Positions 59,971-64,000 of a stretch of 64,000 nt of DNA are shown here, piece by piece. The DNA is from Tous-C4FEB sp044356555. GTDB taxonomy: Bacteria > Verrucomicrobiota > Verrucomicrobiia > Opitutales > Opitutaceae. A program made the translations under genes and the position numbers. Numbering within the stretch: the first letter of the stretch is position 1; every line of letters begins with the position of its first letter. The notes below the pieces were generated by a model. It worked only from the letters and a program-made list of their open reading frames with translations. It ran no database searches and was not told the origin of the DNA. The DNA is taken from NCBI GenBank assembly GCA_044356555.1, contig JBIKWB010000004.1, positions 143,744-207,743 of the forward strand. The letters are read 5' to 3'.

Positions 59971-60261
59971 CTACGCCACCGCCTCCAAAATCGCCTCGGG
60001 ATGACGCTCGGCGACCTTCAATAGCACCCGCGCCGCGCCCGACGGCTTGCGCCGCCCCTGCTCCCAGTTTTGCAGCGTGTCCAAGCTGATGCCAAACACC
60101 CGGGCAAACTCGGATTGGCTAAGTCCCAACTTGGCCCGGATGGCGACGACGCTGTCCGGTTCGATGTGATCGACGCGGGCAACCACGCCTTTTTCACCCC
60201 GCAGGGCGGAGCCGAGTTCACGGACACCTTCGAGCAGTTTCTTGAATTCTTTGGCTTTCAT
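59971..60261 (-). CDS. higA: HigA-like HTH antitoxin
   Basis: A 96-aa Xre-type HTH protein: VAIRAKLGLSQSEFARVFGI, then SLDTLQNWEQGRRKPSGAAR is the DNA-binding part, followed by VLLKVAERHPEAILE. It follows the toxin gene with a four-base overlap, toxin first as in higBA. It should bind the toxin and the palindrome at 60584. Confidence 0.9.
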   Translation of the reverse strand: MKAKEFKKLLEGVRELGSALRGEKGVVARVDHIEPDSVVAIRAKLGLSQSEFARVFGISLDTLQNWEQGRRKPSGAARVLLKVAERHPEAILEAVA

Positions 60262-60575
60262 GGAATTTGGGTGGCGACGAATCTCGCGAGGGCCGCGAGT
60301 TGGTTTTTGGTGAGATCGGATTGGCGATTCTTGGCGTAGGCAAACACGAGGTAGATCGTGGCCGCCTTGGAAACATAGTAGTAGATGACCCGCGCACCGC
60401 CGCTCTTCCCGCGACCTGCCATCGCCCGGCGAATTTTACGCAGACCCTTGCCCCCGGGAATTATGTCACCCGACTCCGGCGCGAACACGAGGGCGAGTTC
60501 CAGCTCCATCACGTCAGTCTCATTTAAGAGGCCCGAGGCGGACCGCTCAAAGGTTGTGAGGCGCTTGAACTCCAT
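60258..60575 (-). CDS. higB: HigB/RelE-like toxin (COG4737)
   Basis: A 105-aa toxin: GDIIPGGKGLRKIRRAMAGR, then GKSGGARVIYYYVSKAATIY and LVFAYAKNRQSDLTKNQLAA is the COG4737 signature. It would act as an mRNA interferase. It heads the pair; a strong palindrome lies nine bases upstream of its start. The pair looks complete. Confidence 0.92.
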   Translation of the reverse strand: MEFKRLTTFERSASGLLNETDVMELELALVFAPESGDIIPGGKGLRKIRRAMAGRGKSGGARVIYYYVSKAATIYLVFAYAKNRQSDLTKNQLAALARFVATQIP

Positions 60576-60583
60576 TTCATTAC

Positions 60584-60602
60584 TATACGCCTAAGGCGTA
60601 TA
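60584..60602. promoter_or_regulatory. Palindromic operator of the HigBA-like pair
   Basis: TATACGCCTAAGGCGTATA, a 19-base palindrome that is perfect except at the central base, beginning nine bases upstream of the toxin start. Its position and symmetry fit binding by the HigA-like dimer. Confidence 0.75.
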
Positions 60603-60717
60603 AATTGACCAGCGTAAATTTACTTCAAACCAACAGGGCCACATCCACTTCACCCGCTCTCGAAATTCCCCGAAGCGAAGATTGTCGCCGTTTCTCCGGC
60701 CCTGATACGTTTACCAA

Positions 60718-63288
60718 ATGCCCCGCATCCTCCTCGTCGCCGAAAAACCCGCCGCAGGGCGCGACTTCGCGGCGGCGCTCACCGGCGGGCATTTTACCGG
60801 GCAGGGGCCGCACCGGGGCCGCATGGCCGACGGCGCCGAGCTCACCGTCGTCTCCGCGCGCGGGCATCTCTTCGAATTGGCCAAGCCCGAGACCTACGAC
60901 CCGAAATTCGGCGCTTGGAACGTCCACGATCTGCCCATCGTGCCGGCCAAGCTCTGGGATTTCGTCGAGGAGCCGCGCGCCGATGCCGACAGCCTGCTCG
61001 CGATTCTCCGCCAGGAAGCCGCCGCCCACGCCGGCTGCGAAATCGTCAACGGCTGCGACGCCGAGCGCGAAGGCGAGGTCATCTTCCGCAAGGCCCTGCG
61101 CGGCGTAAAAGCCCCCGCCGGCACCGCCTACTCGCGCATGTGGGCGCAGACGATGACGGTCTCCGGCCTGCAGGAAGCCTTCGCCACCCGCCAGCCGCTC
61201 AAGACCTACGACGGTCTCGCGCAGGCCGGCTTCACCCGCGACCAGGCCGATTGGCTCGTGGGCATGAACGTCACCGTGCTCGCGACGAAAACTCTCCCGC
61301 GCGGGCGCGGCGACTGGAAGGTCTGGTCCGTCGGCCGCGTGCAGACGCCCACCCTCGCCCTCATCGTCGCCCGCGACCAGTTGATCGCAAATTTCGTGCC
61401 GCAAAAATTCTGGGAAGCCCACGGCTCGTTCGCCGGCATCGAGGCCAAGGCCGAGCTCGACGCCTACGCCGCCTCGCCCGACCGCATCAAACTGCTCGGC
61501 GCCCCCAGCGTGAGCAGCGAGCGCGACAAAAAAGTTTTCTGGGAAAAAGCCAAGGGCGAGGCCTTCACCGCCGCCGCGATGGCCCCGGCGACCTACCGCG
61601 CGACCGAGAAGAAAGCCACGCGCACGGAGAAACCGCCCCTGCCCTTCGACCTCCAGGAAATGCAGAAGCTGATGTCGAAAAAGTTCGGCAGCACCGCCAC
61701 CGACACACTCGCGATCCTCCAAAAACTCTACGACGCCAAGCTCATCAGCTACCCGCGCACCGACTGCCGCTTTCTCCGCGAGGACATGAAGGAGAAACTC
61801 TACGCCTCCCTCGTCGACGTCCACGCGCACCTCCGCGCCATGCGGCCCGCGCTGCATCTTTCGCAGCAGGAGCTGATGCCGAAAAAAATCGCCTTCGCCG
61901 CCCGCGCCTTCGACGACAAGCAGGTCGAGGGTCACTACGGCCTCGTGCCCACCGGGGAGGTCAACGGCATCTCCACCCTCACGGGGAACGACCTCTTCGC
62001 TTTTCTCACCGTCGTCCAGACCACGCTCATGGCCCTCGACGAGGCCGCGAAATACCGCGGCGTCACCCGCCGCTACACGCAGGAAGGCGGCACCGGCCCC
62101 TACGCGCCCGCCGTCTTCCGCGCCTCGCGCGAGCAGATCGAGTTTCCCGGCTTCAACCGCTGGGTGAAACGCGAGGAACGCCCCGCCCGCGACCTCCCGC
62201 CCATCACCGAAACGCAGGTCCTCGACGCGGCGACGCTGAAGGAGCTCACCACCAAGCCGCCCGAGCATTTCACCGACGCCACGCTCCTCGACGCCATGAA
62301 ATATGCCGGCGAGACCTTCGACGAAAACACACCCGAGGAGCAGCGCGAGGCGATGATCGAGGTCATGAAAGACAAAGGCATCGGCACCGCCGCGACCCGC
62401 GCCAACATCATCGAGAAAATCCTCCTGCGCGGCTTCGTCATCCGCGAGAAATCCCGCCTCCTCTCCACCGAAAACGGCCGCCTGCTCTGCCGCGAACTCA
62501 CCCCGCGCGCCCCGAGTCTCCTCTCCGCGAAGCTCACCGGCGAATGGGAACTCATCCTCAAAAAAATGGAGCGCAACACCACGCCCATGACGCGCCCCGA
62601 GTTCCTCGACGCGCTGCTCGCCAGCGTCGTGAGCATGAAAGCGGCGTTCATCTCCGGCAGCACCCGCGCCGGCCTCAATGACCCCGTCGTCCCCGTCACC
62701 GCCGGCACGCCCGTCGAGGGCGCAATCTGCCCCAAGTCCAACGAAGCCCTGCTCGACCGCGGCCCGTTCTTCGAGGCGCCCGGTTTCCCCGGCCTCCGCC
62801 TCTGGAAATCCGCCTTCGGCCGCCCTTGGGACGCGGCCGAGTTCGTCGCCCTCCTCACCAGCCACCTCGCCGGCAAACCGTTTCACGCCGCCAACCTGAA
62901 ATCCGCCACCGGCAACCGCGCCTACGAAGCCGACCTCGTCCTCGACGCCGCGCTCAAGAAACTCGTCATCCACCTGCCCGAGCCCACGAAGGTGAAAGGC
63001 GTCAAATGCCCGAAGTCGGGAAAACTCCTGCTCGACGGCGGCACGTTTTTCGAAGCGCCCGGCTGGCCCGGATTGAAACTCTGGAAAACCGCATTCGGGA
63101 AAACGTTCTCCGCCGCCGACTACGTCCCGATTTTGCAGGGCTGGAAAGACAACGCGCCCATCGACGTTTCCGCGCTCGTCTCCGCGAAATCGGGCAAGCC
63201 CTACACGGCAAAAATCATCCTCGATGAAAGCGGCGCGAAGATGAAGTTGGACTTCGGCGTCGTGCCGCCGCCACCGGCAGCAAGTTGA
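60718..63288 (+). CDS. topB: DNA topoisomerase III (type IA)
   Basis: An 856-aa type IA topoisomerase. The Toprim domain has LLVAEKPAAGRD and NGCDAEREGEVIFRKAL (Asp114), SVGRVQTPTLALIV is the hinge block, and the catalytic tyrosine is Tyr345 in LISYPRTDCRFL. GIGTAATRANIIEKI belongs to the closing domain. The C-terminus has two tandem repeats, each beginning CPKS and containing FFEAPGxPGLxLWKxAFG, which replace the usual zinc fingers. It relaxes or decatenates DNA. Single gene with no operon partners. Confidence 0.95.
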   Translation: MPRILLVAEKPAAGRDFAAALTGGHFTGQGPHRGRMADGAELTVVSARGHLFELAKPETYDPKFGAWNVHDLPIVPAKLWDFVEEPRADADSLLAILRQEAAAHAGCEIVNGCDAEREGEVIFRKALRGVKAPAGTAYSRMWAQTMTVSGLQEAFATRQPLKTYDGLAQAGFTRDQADWLVGMNVTVLATKTLPRGRGDWKVWSVGRVQTPTLALIVARDQLIANFVPQKFWEAHGSFAGIEAKAELDAYAASPDRIKLLGAPSVSSERDKKVFWEKAKGEAFTAAAMAPATYRATEKKATRTEKPPLPFDLQEMQKLMSKKFGSTATDTLAILQKLYDAKLISYPRTDCRFLREDMKEKLYASLVDVHAHLRAMRPALHLSQQELMPKKIAFAARAFDDKQVEGHYGLVPTGEVNGISTLTGNDLFAFLTVVQTTLMALDEAAKYRGVTRRYTQEGGTGPYAPAVFRASREQIEFPGFNRWVKREERPARDLPPITETQVLDAATLKELTTKPPEHFTDATLLDAMKYAGETFDENTPEEQREAMIEVMKDKGIGTAATRANIIEKILLRGFVIREKSRLLSTENGRLLCRELTPRAPSLLSAKLTGEWELILKKMERNTTPMTRPEFLDALLASVVSMKAAFISGSTRAGLNDPVVPVTAGTPVEGAICPKSNEALLDRGPFFEAPGFPGLRLWKSAFGRPWDAAEFVALLTSHLAGKPFHAANLKSATGNRAYEADLVLDAALKKLVIHLPEPTKVKGVKCPKSGKLLLDGGTFFEAPGWPGLKLWKTAFGKTFSAADYVPILQGWKDNAPIDVSALVSAKSGKPYTAKIILDESGAKMKLDFGVVPPPPAAS

Positions 63289-63296
63289 GTTCCGCC

Positions 63297-63322
63297 GTAG
63301 GGCGGGGTCTTTGACCCGCCCC
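63297..63322 (+). terminator. Hairpin after topB
   Basis: GGGCGGGGTC, a TTT loop and GACCCGCCC form a stem with one bulge shortly past the topB stop. A related copy in the other orientation is at 63484-63503 (GGGCGGGTCGAAGACCCTAC). No T run follows, so it may instead be a short interspersed repeat. Confidence 0.45.
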
Positions 63323-63361
63323 CCACGCCTCCTCATTCCAACGCCTCCAGCCAAACCGACC

Positions 63362-63461
63362 GTCATTGCGAGAAGCGCAGCGACGAAGCAATCCAGCTGG
63401 ATTGCCACGGCGCGCTTCGCGCACCTCGCAATGACAAACGTCTAGAAACTAAAGGACGTTG
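63362..63461. repeat. Full ATTGC/GCAATGAC palindromic repeat
   Basis: GTCATTGCGAGAAGCGCAGC leads into GACGAAGCAATCCAGCTGGATTGCC and returns as a diverged arm ending CGCAATGAC, then AAACGTCTAGAA and GTTGG. Long imperfect palindrome. Partial copies lie at 37480 and 49026. Confidence 0.8.
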
Positions 63462-63521
63462 GTATCGCGCCGATCAAGATCCAGGGCGGGTCGAAGACCC
63501 TACTTTTCAAATACCCCCCCC

Positions 63522-64000
63522 CTACGCCAAAATCCCCTTCACGACTTTGCCGTGGACGTCGGTGAGGCGGAAATCGCGGCCTTGGAAGCGATAGGTGAGC
63601 TTGGTGTGATCGAAGCCGAGTTGATGGAGAATCGTGGCGTGAAGATCGTGCACGTGGACCGGATCGCGCGCGACGTTGAAGCCGAGGTCATCGGTCGCGC
63701 CGTGGACGTGGCCGGCCTTCACGCCGCCGCCGGCGAGCCACATGGTGAAACCGCGGTTGTGATGATCGCGGCCGTCGTTGCCGCCCTGCACCATCGGCGT
63801 GCGGCCAAATTCTCCGCCCCAAATCACGAGCGTGTCTTCCAACAGTCCGCGCTGCTTGAGATCCTGCACGAGCGCGGCGCTGGCGCGGTCGGTGTCGCGG
63901 CAGTTCTTCTGCAAATCCCTCGAGAGGTTGCCGTGCTGGTCCCACGCCTCGTGGAAAAGCTGCACGAAACGCACGCCCCGCTCGATGAGCCGGCGCGCGA
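63522..64000 (-). CDS. DUF1501 family protein, 5' part outside window
   Basis: The C-terminal ~160 residues of a third DUF1501 protein. The frame is open to the last base, reading RRLIERGVRFVQLFHEAWDQ, then LVIWGGEFGRTPMVQGGNDG and RDHHNRGFTMWLAGGGVKAG. The Tat leader and N-terminal half lie beyond the window. The motif WGGEFGRTP differs from the WxTEFGRMP of the other two, so it belongs to a separate subgroup. A PSD1 gene is expected upstream. Confidence 0.92.
   Translation of the reverse strand, partial: ARRLIERGVRFVQLFHEAWDQHGNLSRDLQKNCRDTDRASAALVQDLKQRGLLEDTLVIWGGEFGRTPMVQGGNDGRDHHNRGFTMWLAGGGVKAGHVHGATDDLGFNVARDPVHVHDLHATILHQLGFDHTKLTYRFQGRDFRLTDVHGKVVKGILA

Noticed and set aside
60625..63408. 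927-codon open frame antisense to topB
   Set aside because: The opposite strand encodes an unmistakable topoisomerase III; the antisense translation has no motifs.

Overview
The window is GC-rich, gene-dense chromosomal DNA that most resembles an Opitutaceae-like member of the Verrucomicrobiota. The evidence is the mix of families: paired DUF1549/DUF1553 (PSCyt/PSD1) and Tat-exported DUF1501 proteins, S1 sulfatases, SusC-like TonB-dependent receptors with STN/FecR/ECF-sigma control, and many periplasmic TlpA-like thioredoxins. This assignment rests on gene content only. No rRNA, tRNA or CRISPR array was seen.

Layout. 0-5 kb: a PSD1 gene (5' end outside the window), a DUF1501 gene and a sulfatase, translationally coupled. 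5.1-7.1 kb: remnant of a Tn7-like transposon (tnsD/tniQ, the tail of tnsC and four 15-bp end repeats). 7.1-17.3 kb: a minus-strand redox cluster of a TonB receptor, a four-domain thioredoxin protein, a two-domain thioredoxin protein, a cysteine synthase and a DsbD-type electron transporter. 17.6-29.2 kb: a pilin-like/membrane-protein pair, an SDR, a second sulfatase, a Nudix hydrolase, an HDOD protein and a second DUF1501/PSD1 pair. 29.3-33 kb: an AT-rich islet with two small membrane proteins, two copies of a 220-bp MITE-like element and an intact IS4-family element with an 8-bp target duplication. 33-41.4 kb: a D-aminoacylase-like enzyme, a beta-lactamase-fold hydrolase, two toxin-antitoxin (TA) modules, an alpha/beta hydrolase and an aldo/keto reductase, with gaps filled by an alternating two-module interspersed repeat. 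41.4-49 kb: a defence/TA island holding a nuclease-helicase, nucleotidyltransferase/HEPN, RelE and DUF433/DUF5615 modules (several broken), an intact Vsr nuclease and a Vsr remnant, with four copies of a structured ~125-bp repeat between the modules. 49.2-58.4 kb: ECF sigma, FecR, TonB receptor, M16 protease and TlpA thioredoxin in one operon. 58.8-60.6 kb: a Fic TA pair (mobile mystery proteins A/B) and a HigBA-like pair. 60.7-63.3 kb: topoisomerase III. The window ends in a third DUF1501 gene.

How the genes work together. The two TonB-receptor loci both pair an outer-membrane importer with periplasmic thiol-redox proteins. The second adds a periplasmic M16 protease and a surface-signalling sigma/anti-sigma pair, which suggests import and processing of a peptide or protein. 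The PSD1/DUF1501/sulfatase sets point to breakdown of sulfated polymers. The 29-49 kb stretch looks like the plastic, horizontally acquired part.
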